In this document: positions 8,239 to 17,364 of the stretch, piece by piece
Layout: every line of letters begins with the position of its first letter
Position numbering within the stretch: the stretch's first letter is position 1
Assembly: GCF_900110915.1 (NCBI RefSeq)
Contig: NZ_FOFG01000004.1
Coordinates: 1 to 64,000, forward strand
DNA: 64,000 nt
Source: Faunimonas pinastri
GTDB lineage: Bacteria; Pseudomonadota; Alphaproteobacteria; Rhizobiales; Afifellaceae
Reading direction: 5' to 3'
Notes under the pieces: generated by a model
What the model saw: only the letters and a program-made list of their open reading frames with translations
The model's database searches: none
Told to the model about the DNA's origin: nothing
Position numbers and translations under genes: made by a program

Positions 8239-8931
8239 CTAGAATGAGGGCAGTTTGAAGCCAGACAGCTGCGTCAGCAGCGACTTGGCGGCTTCGGTTT
8301 GGATCGCCTCGCCCTCGGACTCACTCCGGAGCAGATGAGACAGGCCGCGATTGGCGAGCACCGCGGACTGTGATTTCGAGAAGCCGGCCTCGCGCAGGAA
8401 CTTCTCGAATTCGGGAAGCGTGGGAAGCGAGCCATGGGCCAGCTTCATCTTGATCGCGTCGACCCGGGCCTCATCGTTCGCCGGGAAGGTGACGAGCGAG
8501 ATCTCGACCAGGTCGAGCTGGTTCAGGGTGCGGATGCCGGTTTTCTCGTCGTACGACGAGTTGCGGACATAGTATCCGATGGAGAGACCGGACACCGCGC
8601 CGGCCTTCATCAACGCATAGGCTTCCTTGGCCTGGGCAACGTCATCCTTGAGGAGGCGGCCCTTCACCTGCAGGCCGGTCGCGTCCTGCTTCAGGTCCTC
8701 ATAGACGCCGATCGGCTGACCGCTACGGTGCTGCCAGAGCACCGGCACGGGTCGGCCCTTCGCCTTGATGTCGGCCAGCGTGGCGGAAAACGCGCCGGGT
8801 GCCACCACCTCGTTGTAGCTGTCGATGGCGCCGAAGACGGAGCCGTACCCAGAGAAAAGGCCGTCATCGCTGACGGCCTTCACTTCGAGATCGAAGTCCC
8901 TGATCTTCAGGGCCGCGTGCTTAAGCTGCAT
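8239..8931 (-). CDS. HK97-family prohead protease (S78)
   Basis: 230 residues. Family landmarks are FSGYGSVFGAIDSYNEVVAPGAF near residues 25-47, the catalytic histidine in LWQHRSGQPIG, the catalytic serine in SGLSIGY, and the acidic residue in LVEISLVTFPAN. It cleaves capsid delta domains and itself during head maturation. The C-terminal 60 residues (FEKFLREAGFSKSQS...) are the usual tail of these enzymes. It overlaps the portal gene by 11 bases and lies 11 bases before the capsid start. Confidence 0.95.
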   Translation of the reverse strand: MQLKHAALKIRDFDLEVKAVSDDGLFSGYGSVFGAIDSYNEVVAPGAFSATLADIKAKGRPVPVLWQHRSGQPIGVYEDLKQDATGLQVKGRLLKDDVAQAKEAYALMKAGAVSGLSIGYYVRNSSYDEKTGIRTLNQLDLVEISLVTFPANDEARVDAIKMKLAHGSLPTLPEFEKFLREAGFSKSQSAVLANRGLSHLLRSESEGEAIQTEAAKSLLTQLSGFKLPSF

Positions 8932-10189
8932 GTTGGCGTTCCTTGTCGTCGATCCCGAGCCAGGCGCGGAAGGCGGCCTTGGCCGCCTCGTTGCCCTGCA
9001 GGCTGCCGAGCTGGTCGAGCGGCGCGAGGTTGGTCTGGGCCGTCAGGGCATCGCCACCCGGCTTCTTCGGCAGGTTCAGCTTCGAGCGGCCCTCGTTGCG
9101 GGTCATCAATGCGTTCTGGACCATGGTGGAAAGGAAGGCAGCCTTTGCCGCGCTGTCCGCCTGCAGCAGCCCCTCCCGATTGAATTCGGCATAAAGGGTC
9201 CGGCGATCTCCCGGCCGGATCAATTGCTTGCGGATCCGCTGCTCAATCCGGTTCAGCATAGGATTGAGGCCCGTCGTCAGCCAGCCGAGCAGGATTTGCT
9301 CGACGCCCGATCCCCACATGGTCTGCCCATCTCCGGCATGGCCCACCATGATCGGCGGCACCCCGAACCAGCGGCAGATTTCCTCGATGTTGAAGCGCCG
9401 CGTCTCCAGGAGCTGGGCGTCTTCCGGGTTCATCGTCAGCTGCTGGTACTTTAGCCCGGCTTCGAGGATCATCATTTTGCCGGCGTTCGTCGAGCCGACA
9501 TACTGCTTCATCACCTCGGCGAGCTGCGTCCGCTGGGCGTCCTTCAACACCTGGTCGGAGGTGAGGACGCCGGCGACCTGCATGCCGTTGCCGAACATTT
9601 TCGCGGCCGTTTCATCCGCAGCGATTGCGGAGCCCATGGTCTGGACGCCGAACCGGATCGGCGACAGGCCGACATCCCCACCAAAACCAAAGGCGCGAAG
9701 GTGCAGCATCTTTTCGCGCGGAAGATCCTCGATCTGCCCGCGATCAATGAAGCGATAGCGGAGCTCTCCCTCTTGCGTCCGATAGGGCTGCACCTTGTCG
9801 GAATCGAACGGCTGCAGTGCTGTGATCCGCTCGCCAGATGTCGCGATTTCGGCGTAGGCGTTGCCGTTGGTGCAGAGCCAAGCGACCATCCCTTCCCAGA
9901 ATTCGACGGTCGTCTGATCATCGTTCGGGCTGTCGAGCAGGATTTCTGCGAGGGGATGATCATCCCGCCCCACTCGGCCGCCGTCCGACTGCTTCTCGTA
10001 GAAGCCCATCGGCAGTCCGGCGACTGCTTGAGCCGTCAGGCGGATGCAGGACCATACTGCCGAGAGTTGCAGGGCTGTGTGGTTGGTGACCGCCTTCCCC
10101 GCATGGCTTCCGCCGCCAAAGAACGCCTGGAAGAAGGCCCCATCTGTCAGGCTGATGGATCTGCCGCGCCAGCGATCGAGCACTCCCAT
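8921..10189 (-). CDS. Phage portal protein, HK97 family
   Basis: 422 residues from ATG 10189 (MGVLDRWRG). Typical HK97 portal landmarks: TALQLSAVWSCIRLTAQAVA, LPMGFYEK, GNAYAEI, LQPFDSDKVQP, LRAFGFGGDVGLSPI and ICRWFGVPPIMVGH. It forms the dodecameric DNA channel at one capsid vertex and docks the terminase. The longer frame upstream of 10189 lies inside the terminase gene and is out of its frame. Stop and start overlap as TGATG, so I chose this ATG. Confidence 0.95.
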   Translation of the reverse strand: MGVLDRWRGRSISLTDGAFFQAFFGGGSHAGKAVTNHTALQLSAVWSCIRLTAQAVAGLPMGFYEKQSDGGRVGRDDHPLAEILLDSPNDDQTTVEFWEGMVAWLCTNGNAYAEIATSGERITALQPFDSDKVQPYRTQEGELRYRFIDRGQIEDLPREKMLHLRAFGFGGDVGLSPIRFGVQTMGSAIAADETAAKMFGNGMQVAGVLTSDQVLKDAQRTQLAEVMKQYVGSTNAGKMMILEAGLKYQQLTMNPEDAQLLETRRFNIEEICRWFGVPPIMVGHAGDGQTMWGSGVEQILLGWLTTGLNPMLNRIEQRIRKQLIRPGDRRTLYAEFNREGLLQADSAAKAAFLSTMVQNALMTRNEGRSKLNLPKKPGGDALTAQTNLAPLDQLGSLQGNEAAKAAFRAWLGIDDKERQHAA

Positions 10190-11985
10190 CAGATCACCAT
10201 GATCGGGTTCGCGAGGAATTGATCCAGATTGACCCCGGTCTCGCCGATGGTCGCGACGCCGATGCTCATGGCGAGCGAGACCATGCCGTCGATGCGGCTG
10301 GTGGCCTTGTCCTTGTCGAACATGCGGTGCCCCGTTCGGTTTTGCTCGAAGACCACGCCGGCCGCGCACATCGTCATCACCGGGTTCGGGTCGACAACGA
10401 TGCGCGTTTCCAGCAGCGCCGCCTCAAGCTTGTTGATGGAATCCGGCATCCACAGCGCGACATCTTCCGCGCCGGCCGGGCCATCGTCTTTCTCGCCGAC
10501 CACACGACGCCTGAAGCCCTGCGGATGGACGACACAGGGTAGCGTCACCCCGATATCGTCCAGCTGATCGCCAAGGTTCTCCAGCCCGTATTGGTCGCAG
10601 CCGATCTGCAGGGGATCGTAACGGGCGCAGAGTGATGCCAGCGCGCTCGCCACCCACCGATAGGAGACACGGTTGCCCGGCACGGGCTCCATGTGCCCCT
10701 GCTTTGCCCAGAGATCGTAGGGCGCCCGGTCGATGCGAGCGCGGTCGACCAGCGTATCTGCCGGCGTCCAGAACCAGGTCCGGCTGGCGAAGCGCCAGGC
10801 GTCGCGTTTCGCTTCCAGCACCCAGGTCAGGGTAAAGGCGGTCAAATCCCGTGTGCGGGAGAGATCCAACCCCCCGAAGCAGGGTACGCCCCGATCGGTC
10901 AGTTCGTCCGGATCAACCTCGCCTTGGCAGGCTTCCCAGATCCGCCGCGGGATCGCCGCCGTCTCGCTTTCCGTCCAGACGCAGAAGTGCAGGCGCCGCA
11001 CCAGGCCGTCCTTTGACGGCATCCCGACCGCTTCCTGCACCTGCTCGCGGATAAACGGCTTCTGGATAGAGATCCCCAGATTGGGATTGGCCTTCACCCA
11101 GCAGTCTTCGTCCGCAAACGGATCGTCGCCTTCGTCCAGCGAGCAGATAAAGGTGAACCAGGCATCGTTCTCGATGACGCCAGTGACCACCTTGGTGGAA
11201 TATTCGTGCTCCTGCCAGCACACCGATTTCCGGTCGAAGCCGGAATTGGTGATCTCGAAGATCAGCGCTTCCTGGTTGCCCTTGGTGCCGGCCCGGAGCA
11301 TCTCGATCACGCTGTTGTCTCGGTGCTCGTGCACCTCATCGATGAGCGCGCAGTAGGGTCGGATGCCCGACTTGCCCTTCTTCTCCGACGAGATCGGCTT
11401 GAAGAACGACCCCGACTTTGTATGCGTCAGCTGCCACACCGGGTTGAGACCGCTCGGTTCCAGTCGCCGCTTCAGCGCCCGCGACCGCTCCCACATGGCA
11501 ACGGCGTCCCGGAAGAGGATCGCGGCCTGGTCGCGATCCGTCGCGGCCGAATAGATCTCCGCCCGCAGCTTGCCATTGGCCGAGCACATGTAGTGCCCGA
11601 TGCCAGCCGCCAGCGGCGACTTGCCGTTGCCCTTGCCGATCTCGCAATAGCCACGGCGAAAGCGCCGGAAGCCATGCGCGTTCTTCCAGCCGAACAGCGA
11701 GCCGACGATGAAGGCCTGCCAGGGCTGCAGCACGAACGGCACCGCCTTGCTGACGATGCCACCGTCGTCGCCGGGCAGCTCCACCTCGACCGTGAGCACG
11801 TCACGGAAGAAGCCGATCGCGCGCTCGGCCGCGGCAAGATCCCAGAAGAGACCGCGATCCGGCCCGCGCTCCAGGTCGGCCAGGTGGCGCTGGCATGCCG
11901 CCCGCACCAGTGGACCGGCGACGATATCCTTCGCCACCACCGCCTCGGCATAGGCGGTCGTGCCATCCTCCAACCGTTCAGGCAT
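10189..11985 (-). CDS. Terminase large subunit
   Basis: 598 residues, an HK97-like Terminase_1 protein. The ATPase part shows a Walker A (GKGNGKS, residues 117-123) and a Walker B (YCALIDEVHEH, residues 211-220). The nuclease part starts near residue 365 with GGLDLSRTRDLTAF and contains CDQYGLEN and a late IDGMVSLAMS aspartate, as expected for an RNase H-like nuclease. It packages DNA into the prohead and cuts the concatemer. It starts two bases after the small subunit stop and overlaps the portal start by one base. Confidence 0.96.
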   Translation of the reverse strand: MPERLEDGTTAYAEAVVAKDIVAGPLVRAACQRHLADLERGPDRGLFWDLAAAERAIGFFRDVLTVEVELPGDDGGIVSKAVPFVLQPWQAFIVGSLFGWKNAHGFRRFRRGYCEIGKGNGKSPLAAGIGHYMCSANGKLRAEIYSAATDRDQAAILFRDAVAMWERSRALKRRLEPSGLNPVWQLTHTKSGSFFKPISSEKKGKSGIRPYCALIDEVHEHRDNSVIEMLRAGTKGNQEALIFEITNSGFDRKSVCWQEHEYSTKVVTGVIENDAWFTFICSLDEGDDPFADEDCWVKANPNLGISIQKPFIREQVQEAVGMPSKDGLVRRLHFCVWTESETAAIPRRIWEACQGEVDPDELTDRGVPCFGGLDLSRTRDLTAFTLTWVLEAKRDAWRFASRTWFWTPADTLVDRARIDRAPYDLWAKQGHMEPVPGNRVSYRWVASALASLCARYDPLQIGCDQYGLENLGDQLDDIGVTLPCVVHPQGFRRRVVGEKDDGPAGAEDVALWMPDSINKLEAALLETRIVVDPNPVMTMCAAGVVFEQNRTGHRMFDKDKATSRIDGMVSLAMSIGVATIGETGVNLDQFLANPIMVI

Positions 11986-11987
11986 TG

Positions 11988-12458
11988 TCAGAAGTAGCCG
12001 TCGCTCGGATCGAAGAGATCGCCCTGCCCGACTGCCATGTTGCGCTCATCCGCCGGCGACAGGCCGAGCATGGCGACCAGCGAACGCCAGTGCCGCCAGG
12101 TCTCGTTGAGCTGCGCTACTTCCGGTCGGCTCTTCATCTGAGAGCCGTTCCGACCGGTGACCTCGTAGGTCTCATCGTCGAGCTCCGGCATACGCTCGCG
12201 GAGAGCCCTAAGCCTGACGACCGCCCGGCAGTATTCCACGACGGTGTCGACGAAGTGCGATTTGAGGCGACCGATCGCGGGATCAGCCAGCAGCGGCGCG
12301 ACGCGATCCCATTCGCGGCGCAGTTCCGGTGTCAGGTTGCGCGGGCGAAGCCGCCGGGCTTCCCGTATGGCCGTGTCCCGGCGCAGCTTCTCGGCATCGA
12401 CGCCCGCATCGGAGCGCATGGGCACGACATTGTCGAGCTTCGGCTTGCGTCCCTTCAT
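11988..12458 (-). CDS. Terminase small subunit, P27 family
   Basis: 156 residues, beginning MKGRKPKLDNVVPMR. The KGRKPKP-like start, then LRPRNLTPELRREWDRVAPLL and VEYCRAVVRLRA, and the C-terminal LSPADERNMA follow the P27 family of small terminase subunits, which recognise the packaging site and start the cut. The gene sits directly before the large subunit. An HNH gene lies upstream, a common companion of P27/Terminase_1 systems that is often needed for packaging. Confidence 0.92.
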   Translation of the reverse strand: MKGRKPKLDNVVPMRSDAGVDAEKLRRDTAIREARRLRPRNLTPELRREWDRVAPLLADPAIGRLKSHFVDTVVEYCRAVVRLRALRERMPELDDETYEVTGRNGSQMKSRPEVAQLNETWRHWRSLVAMLGLSPADERNMAVGQGDLFDPSDGYF

Positions 12459-12639
12459 GGTGATACGCCCTCAAGCCCGACCCGAAGCTCAATCGCGGAG
12501 CTCCCCGGCATGGGCTTTCTCTATTTAATTCCAGCTTTTTGCGCGCGAATGGTGGAGCCCGGTCCGCGGCGGGAAGGGCCTGGACTTTCGATACCCCCTC
12601 CCGGCAGGCCATATCCGCCTACTTGGCGCGGGAAGCGCT

Positions 12640-13053
12640 CTACCTCAGGTACGGAGTCTCACTTCCACCGCGTGGCACATCCAGCCAAACCGTCCCGCCG
12701 AGGAGCTCGTTCGCCAGCTCTTCCGCGAGCCGTTCAGGCTGCTCCGCCATGAAGTCGAACCAGTCGCTCCCATTGCGTTGAATTCGACGCCGGTTGTTAG
12801 GATGCCGATCCTGAGCTGTGGCTTTGGCCAAAGGCACCACCCCCTTCACCCGGCTCATAACGCCTCCTGGAGGGCACCGCGCAAGCTCAACGGCGAACGA
12901 TCCTCCGTGGCGGTTGAACTGGAAAGAGATCAGATCACCACCCTCCTCGGTCAACCTCCGAAAATGAGGGAACGAGCCTGTGAACCCAGCCAATCGCAGG
13001 CGTGGCAGAGCCAACGCTTGCAAGGCCGCAGTCATCTCAGTTCGCGATGCCAT
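12640..13053 (-). CDS. DUF4304-like protein inserted in the packaging module
   Basis: 137 residues. The order ALPRLRLAGFTGSFPHFRR, ISFQFNRHGGSFAVELARCP and WLDVPRGG resembles DUF4304: a helix, then a small beta sheet with nFQ...g..F.VNLg. The function of that family is not established. The gene is monocistronic in appearance, separated by 69 bases from the HNH gene and 181 bases from the terminase small subunit, where the rest of the module is tightly packed. It may be a cargo (moron) gene. The family call is moderate. Confidence 0.65.
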   Translation of the reverse strand: MASRTEMTAALQALALPRLRLAGFTGSFPHFRRLTEEGGDLISFQFNRHGGSFAVELARCPPGGVMSRVKGVVPLAKATAQDRHPNNRRRIQRNGSDWFDFMAEQPERLAEELANELLGGTVWLDVPRGGSETPYLR

Positions 13054-13122
13054 AACTCCATAATAGCGGACTGCAGGCCGAGATCACAATCGAACCAGCT
13101 GCGGCCAACCAGCGGCTTCACC

Positions 13123-13479
13123 TCAGTCTCTGTCCTTCGGCCAGCCATCAGCCCCGAACGTCAGCACCTCGCGGCCGTGTTCGGCGCGTTGCTTGTCTCG
13201 GTTATGGTGGCGGGGGCAGAGGGACTGGAACGGTCCAACCCAGAACTTGCCCTCGTCTCCCCGGTGCGGCTCGACGTGGTCGCAGACCGTCGCCGGCGTG
13301 AGGTCGCCATGCTCCAGGCAGAAGCGGCAGAGCGGTTCGGCCTGCAATTGCCGCAGCCGTAGCGATCGCCAGCGCGCCGTCTTGTACCAGGCGCGCCACT
13401 CGTATCGGTCGCTCCGGCGCTGATCCGCTTCGCGCCTGTCCTGCACCCTTGATCCGGGACGAGGCGTCGGGCGCGGCAT
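13123..13479 (-). CDS. HNH endonuclease, packaging-associated
   Basis: 118 residues from ATG 13479. The HNH core is at residues about 60-105: LCRFCLEHG with two cysteines, ATVCDHVEPHRGD with the catalytic histidine region, and FQSLCPRHHNRDKQ completing the metal site. Small HNH proteins next to the terminase genes of HK97-like phages support DNA maturation and packaging. A longer in-frame upstream extension exists (from 13593), but MPRPTPRPGS is a typical start. It precedes the DUF4304-like gene and the terminases on the same strand. Confidence 0.9.
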   Translation of the reverse strand: MPRPTPRPGSRVQDRREADQRRSDRYEWRAWYKTARWRSLRLRQLQAEPLCRFCLEHGDLTPATVCDHVEPHRGDEGKFWVGPFQSLCPRHHNRDKQRAEHGREVLTFGADGWPKDRD

Positions 13480-13558
13480 GCTTGGCTCCAGATACGACAA
13501 CGCCCGGAAGCGAGGACATCGCTCCGGGCGCAAATCATGAAGTGACGCATAACTGCTC

Positions 13559-14386
13559 TTAACCCCGGGGGTTGTCAACGCCCTTTCTTCCAACTCTCAC
13601 GCCCGCTGAGCTGGCATGCGCGACCGGAGTCGCTTCAACGGCCCTCCGGAACGGCGCGCCCTCTGCGGCCATCTCTGCCCCTTCCCCGCGAACAGCGCGG
13701 ATGTGCGACCGGTCTGCCTTCTCCGGCCACCAGTGATCCGCCAACTGCGTTAGTGCGATCCGTAGCCGCATTCCAACATGCTCGCGCATCTGCCGCCCTT
13801 CGGACTGGAACGCTTCGCGAGCAGCATCCTCGACCGACTGCCCCTCGCCCACAATGCGCCTTACCACTGCGCCGTCGATCTGCCCCAGCACCGCCGCCGC
13901 TTCCCGCAACACGCCCGCAGCCCAGAGCTGATCGTCCGTCGGCGATGCCGTGCCGGGCACGCCGGCACGCGGGCTGACATCGAGGGCGCAGCGGATCGAG
14001 CCCGGGCAGGTCTCGAAGGCGTTGCGGTACATGTCGGCCGCGCTGCGCTGGCGAATGTCGATCTGCCGGCGGCGGTGCATGGCGGCGATGGTGTCGACGA
14101 TGCGCTCGACCCGGTCCATGCCGTGCGCCCGGCCGTAGGGGCTGTCGACCAGTTCCGGCTGCGTCTCGCGGCGGTCCGCCTGCGTCTTCGGTGCCCGGGC
14201 CTGCCGCTTGGCGCCACCTTTCCCAGTCTTGCCCGCCTTCCCGGCCTTGCGAGGATCGCGAGGGTTGGACGAGGGTTCCGGGGCAACCCTCGCGGTCTCT
14301 TTTCCCTTTTCCTTCATAGACTTCGTCTCTTCCTTCGAGGGTTGCGAGGGTTTGGTGGAGTTTCTAGAAAGATTTTCGTTTTCCAT
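13559..14386 (-). CDS. Phage protein of unknown function, replication region
   Basis: 275 residues from ATG 14386. The first 90 residues are Lys/Pro-rich and disordered. The rest is helical, with SPYGRAHGMDRVERIVDTIA, MYRNAFETCPGS and REHVGMRLRIALTQLADHW, resembling the DUF6456-type domain found in alphaproteobacterial HTH and phage proteins. That comparison is from memory and only moderate. Part of the iteron-like repeats lies inside its 5' end. It is the first gene after the putative origin, so a replication or copy-control role is possible but unproven. Confidence 0.7.
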   Translation of the reverse strand: MENENLSRNSTKPSQPSKEETKSMKEKGKETARVAPEPSSNPRDPRKAGKAGKTGKGGAKRQARAPKTQADRRETQPELVDSPYGRAHGMDRVERIVDTIAAMHRRRQIDIRQRSAADMYRNAFETCPGSIRCALDVSPRAGVPGTASPTDDQLWAAGVLREAAAVLGQIDGAVVRRIVGEGQSVEDAAREAFQSEGRQMREHVGMRLRIALTQLADHWWPEKADRSHIRAVRGEGAEMAAEGAPFRRAVEATPVAHASSAGVRVGRKGVDNPRG

Positions 14387-14535
14387 CAGAGCCCCCAAGC
14401 CGGATATCTCTCACACGCGTACGCGCGCGCGACCCTCGCGACCCTCGCAAGGGTCGTGTTAAGTGATTGATTTTGTTTATTATTGTTGTTCGCGAGGGTC
14501 ATGCCAGACCCTCGCGCAACCCTCGCGACCCTCGC
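14258..14535. repeat. Iteron-like cluster with AT-rich core, putative phage origin
   Basis: The 9-mer RACCCTCGC occurs, in both orientations, at 14258, 14285, 14344, 14431, 14440, 14492, 14507, 14518 and 14527, with 8-base partial copies at 14270 and 14336. Two tandem pairs (14431-14448 and 14518-14535) face each other across 14461-14490, a 30-base tract that is almost entirely A/T in an otherwise GC-rich phage. It directly follows the primase-helicase gene. P4-type primase-helicases bind iterons at their origin, so an origin is a reasonable inference. I have not tested whether the 9-mer is common elsewhere. Confidence 0.55.
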
Positions 14536-14536
14536 A

Positions 14537-17356
14537 TCAGAAGCTGTCCTCCCATCGATCGCCGGAGGATTTTTTCTGCCGCGTCGGGTCTTCCGGCACG
14601 TCATGCAGGCGCACGTTTTTATACTTGCGAATACGTCCGCTGATCTTCTCGATGCCTTTTTGAGGCATCAGCACCGCGAAGGTCTTCTCGCTGTAGGGTC
14701 GCACCGAGCTGGCGTGGCACCAGGCGGAATAAGCGAGATAAACGTCCCGCGCCGTCTCGTCATGGCCCTCCGCTGGCTCCACGCAGGCCGTCAGGAACTC
14801 GCCCAGCGGATCCATATCGGCGCGGTAGCTTTCCGTCGCCTGGTGGATCTCCGGCGGCACCACGAGCCCGCCTTCCAGATAGGCCAGCAATCCCTCCAGC
14901 AGCCAGTTGAGGATGCCGGCGCTCTCGGCCGCGAACTCCGCCAGCACCTGCTCCATCGGCCGCCTTTCTGCCGGTGGAATGGTCACGGTCCAGGGGATCA
15001 GCTTGACGCGTCGCCAGATGCCCTCGTCAATGCCGCCGATGTCCGGCTTTTCGTTGCAGGAACCCACCGCCTTGAAGGCGGGGATCAGGTCGAAGAAGCG
15101 GCCGTGCAGGTGGCGCACCGGCATCTTCTCGCCGCCGGTCAGCATCTTCAGCGTGTTCTCGCGGAAGCCCTGCCCGCGCGGCAGCTCTGCGCAGCGGACC
15201 ATGCGCGCGCCGGGCAACCGGGCGAACTCTGGCGTGGCCTGATCACCGCGGCGCTGCAGCTCGCCCGTCAGCGCCTCCGCCGGCAGCGTCTGGGCATAGG
15301 AGCCCATCAGCCGCGCCAGCGCCTCCATGTAGGTCGACTTGCCGTTGGCGCCGAGGCCGTAGTTCAGCACGAAGGCCTGCTCGACAATGCCGGTCAGCGC
15401 CAGGCCGTGATAGACCTGCAAAAAACGCCGGATGCCCGGGTTGGGCTGGAAGCGCTCCATGAAGGCCGCCCAGGTTGGACACGTCGCCTCCGGATCGTAG
15501 GCGACCGGCATCAGCTTGGAGATCCGATCGTCGCGCCGATGCGGATCGAGGCGCACCTGCCATATCTCACGGGTGGCATCGGGATCCGGACATTCGGGAT
15601 CGGCTACCTTCACCATGCGCAGCGTACCGTTGCGCACGTTCATCGCCAGCGGTTCAACGTCGAGATCGTCGGGCGCCACGGTGCAGTGAGGCAGTGCCTG
15701 GGCAATCATGCCGTTGAGCCGGGACGTGTTTCCGCAGGAGATCGCAAACTTGCGCCGCCCCGTCTTCCGCCCGCCCAGCGCCTTGCGCGCCACCTTGGCG
15801 GCTTCGATGGCGGTTAGGTCGGATTCGTCCCGGTCATGGACGGCTTTTTTCTCCGCCATCCGGCCGGCCTCGATCGCCGTCTCCTCCCATGGCATCGCCG
15901 CCAGCACGTCGGCTTCCGCCACGATGCGCTCCGCCACGATCTGGGCATAGCGCTGCATCGCCTCATCGCCGCCCTGCGCGTCCCAGTGGGCGCCGGCCCA
16001 GACATGCTGGCCGACGTCGCGCACGTTCAGGATGTCGTCGCCGAACCAGGTGCGCAGTCGCCGGGCGTTTCCGGTGTCGTTCTGCGGCTCGGCGGCCGCG
16101 CGGGCGAGACGTTCGGGGTCGAGGTCGTCGAATTGAACGGTGGAGCCATCGTCCACGGGATCGTCATCGCCGTCCTCAGGCTCCTCCCCGTCCCCCTCGC
16201 GGGCGCTGGCGACGTCCTCATTCGCTCTTCGCGAGTCCGGCTTTCCAGCCGACTGGGGGGCTGCGGGGCCGGCGAGAGAAGGACCCTCGGGAGGGTCGGA
16301 AGGTAAGGGAGCGCGGAGCGCCGCCCCCGGGCGGCGCCCGTTATTCCCCCTCGCGATCTCCGCGAGATCACGAGGGCTGTCCATGCCGGCGCGGATCGAG
16401 CGTTCGATGTTGCGATCGACCAGCACCCAGCCGTCGACCTGGGCGAGCCCGTTCCGATCGACCGCGCCGCGCATGCCGGCGACGACGACGCTCTCGGTTA
16501 GCACGCCGGCGCCGACCAGCTGGCCCAGCACGAAGCCGCATTTGTTCAGCGTATGCCCGCGCGTGCCCCGCCCGGCCCGCTCCAGCTCCCGAAGCTCGTT
16601 GTCGAGCGCGGAGAGGCCATAGCGGCGGATCCGCTCGTCATCATGCGCGCGATCGGCGCCGGCAGCATGAGAGGGCGCGGGAGAGACTGCCGCGGCTTGT
16701 GGCGCATCCCGCCGGTGCTTCTCCAGCACGAAGCGGATCAGCTCCGGCGGCGCCGCCGGCGGATCGAAGTCGTCGAGCCCGCTATCTTCTTCCCAGAGAT
16801 AGGCGACGCCGTCGCAGCCATCGTCCTTGGCCTTGCGCCCGCGACGGGTGGAGGGCGGCAGGATGACATAGCCGCCCGTGCCGCGCACATCGACGTCGGG
16901 GATCACGCCGGCGCGGTTGCCGATCTCCAGCCCATCCGGCATCGCGAACCAGAGATGCAGGCCGCCGCGCGGCGTGCGCACCATCGGGCACGGGGGAAGC
17001 GCGAAGGGCGCGCTCAGCTCCTGCTCCAACGCTGCCGCGAAGCCGGCAGCATCGTCGACGCCCTCGCCTTCTGCCCGCAGTTCAGCGAGGCGCTCGATCA
17101 CCAGGCCGAGCAGTCCCTCGGCCGTCGCGCCGTCCTTGGGATCCAGGTCGACCACAAAGGCGCCGATCGGCGCGCCCGTGGGCACACCGATCATGGCGTT
17201 AGGGTGCTTTTTCCACCAGGCGCGGATCCGCTCCGGATCGGCCGAGGCGTTCTTGAGCCCATGTTCCGTCAGCGGCTGCTTGGTGTTGGGATGGCAGGGA
17301 AAGACCGGCCATCCGCGCAAGCCATAGCCCAGCGCGTGCGCAATCATGTCGGGCAT
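14537..17356 (-). CDS. Primase-polymerase with D5/P4-type SF3 helicase
   Basis: 939 residues. The N-terminal prim-pol domain (about 1-230) has GWPVFPCHPNTKQPLTEHG, MIGVPTGAPIGAFVVDLDPKDG with the catalytic DxD-like pair, and TPRGGLHLWFA. A Pro/Asp-rich linker spans about 330-410. The C-terminal part is a P4-type helicase with a D5_N region and Walker A GANGKST near residue 665, followed by GSCNEKPDIGG. The last 100 residues are a winged-helix-like domain (DPLGEFLTACVEP...WCHASSVRPYSEKTF). It should prime, extend and unwind at the phage origin. It starts 8 bases after SSB and ends at the iteron cluster. Confidence 0.93.
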   Translation of the reverse strand: MPDMIAHALGYGLRGWPVFPCHPNTKQPLTEHGLKNASADPERIRAWWKKHPNAMIGVPTGAPIGAFVVDLDPKDGATAEGLLGLVIERLAELRAEGEGVDDAAGFAAALEQELSAPFALPPCPMVRTPRGGLHLWFAMPDGLEIGNRAGVIPDVDVRGTGGYVILPPSTRRGRKAKDDGCDGVAYLWEEDSGLDDFDPPAAPPELIRFVLEKHRRDAPQAAAVSPAPSHAAGADRAHDDERIRRYGLSALDNELRELERAGRGTRGHTLNKCGFVLGQLVGAGVLTESVVVAGMRGAVDRNGLAQVDGWVLVDRNIERSIRAGMDSPRDLAEIARGNNGRRPGAALRAPLPSDPPEGPSLAGPAAPQSAGKPDSRRANEDVASAREGDGEEPEDGDDDPVDDGSTVQFDDLDPERLARAAAEPQNDTGNARRLRTWFGDDILNVRDVGQHVWAGAHWDAQGGDEAMQRYAQIVAERIVAEADVLAAMPWEETAIEAGRMAEKKAVHDRDESDLTAIEAAKVARKALGGRKTGRRKFAISCGNTSRLNGMIAQALPHCTVAPDDLDVEPLAMNVRNGTLRMVKVADPECPDPDATREIWQVRLDPHRRDDRISKLMPVAYDPEATCPTWAAFMERFQPNPGIRRFLQVYHGLALTGIVEQAFVLNYGLGANGKSTYMEALARLMGSYAQTLPAEALTGELQRRGDQATPEFARLPGARMVRCAELPRGQGFRENTLKMLTGGEKMPVRHLHGRFFDLIPAFKAVGSCNEKPDIGGIDEGIWRRVKLIPWTVTIPPAERRPMEQVLAEFAAESAGILNWLLEGLLAYLEGGLVVPPEIHQATESYRADMDPLGEFLTACVEPAEGHDETARDVYLAYSAWCHASSVRPYSEKTFAVLMPQKGIEKISGRIRKYKNVRLHDVPEDPTRQKKSSGDRWEDSF

Positions 17357-17364
17357 CTCGGGTC

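Noticed and set aside
14386-14604. 72-codon frame encoding repeated ARVARVA
   Set aside because: It is the translation of the RACCCTCGC repeats plus the primase end. The repeats explain the peptide, and the frame overlaps the primase gene.
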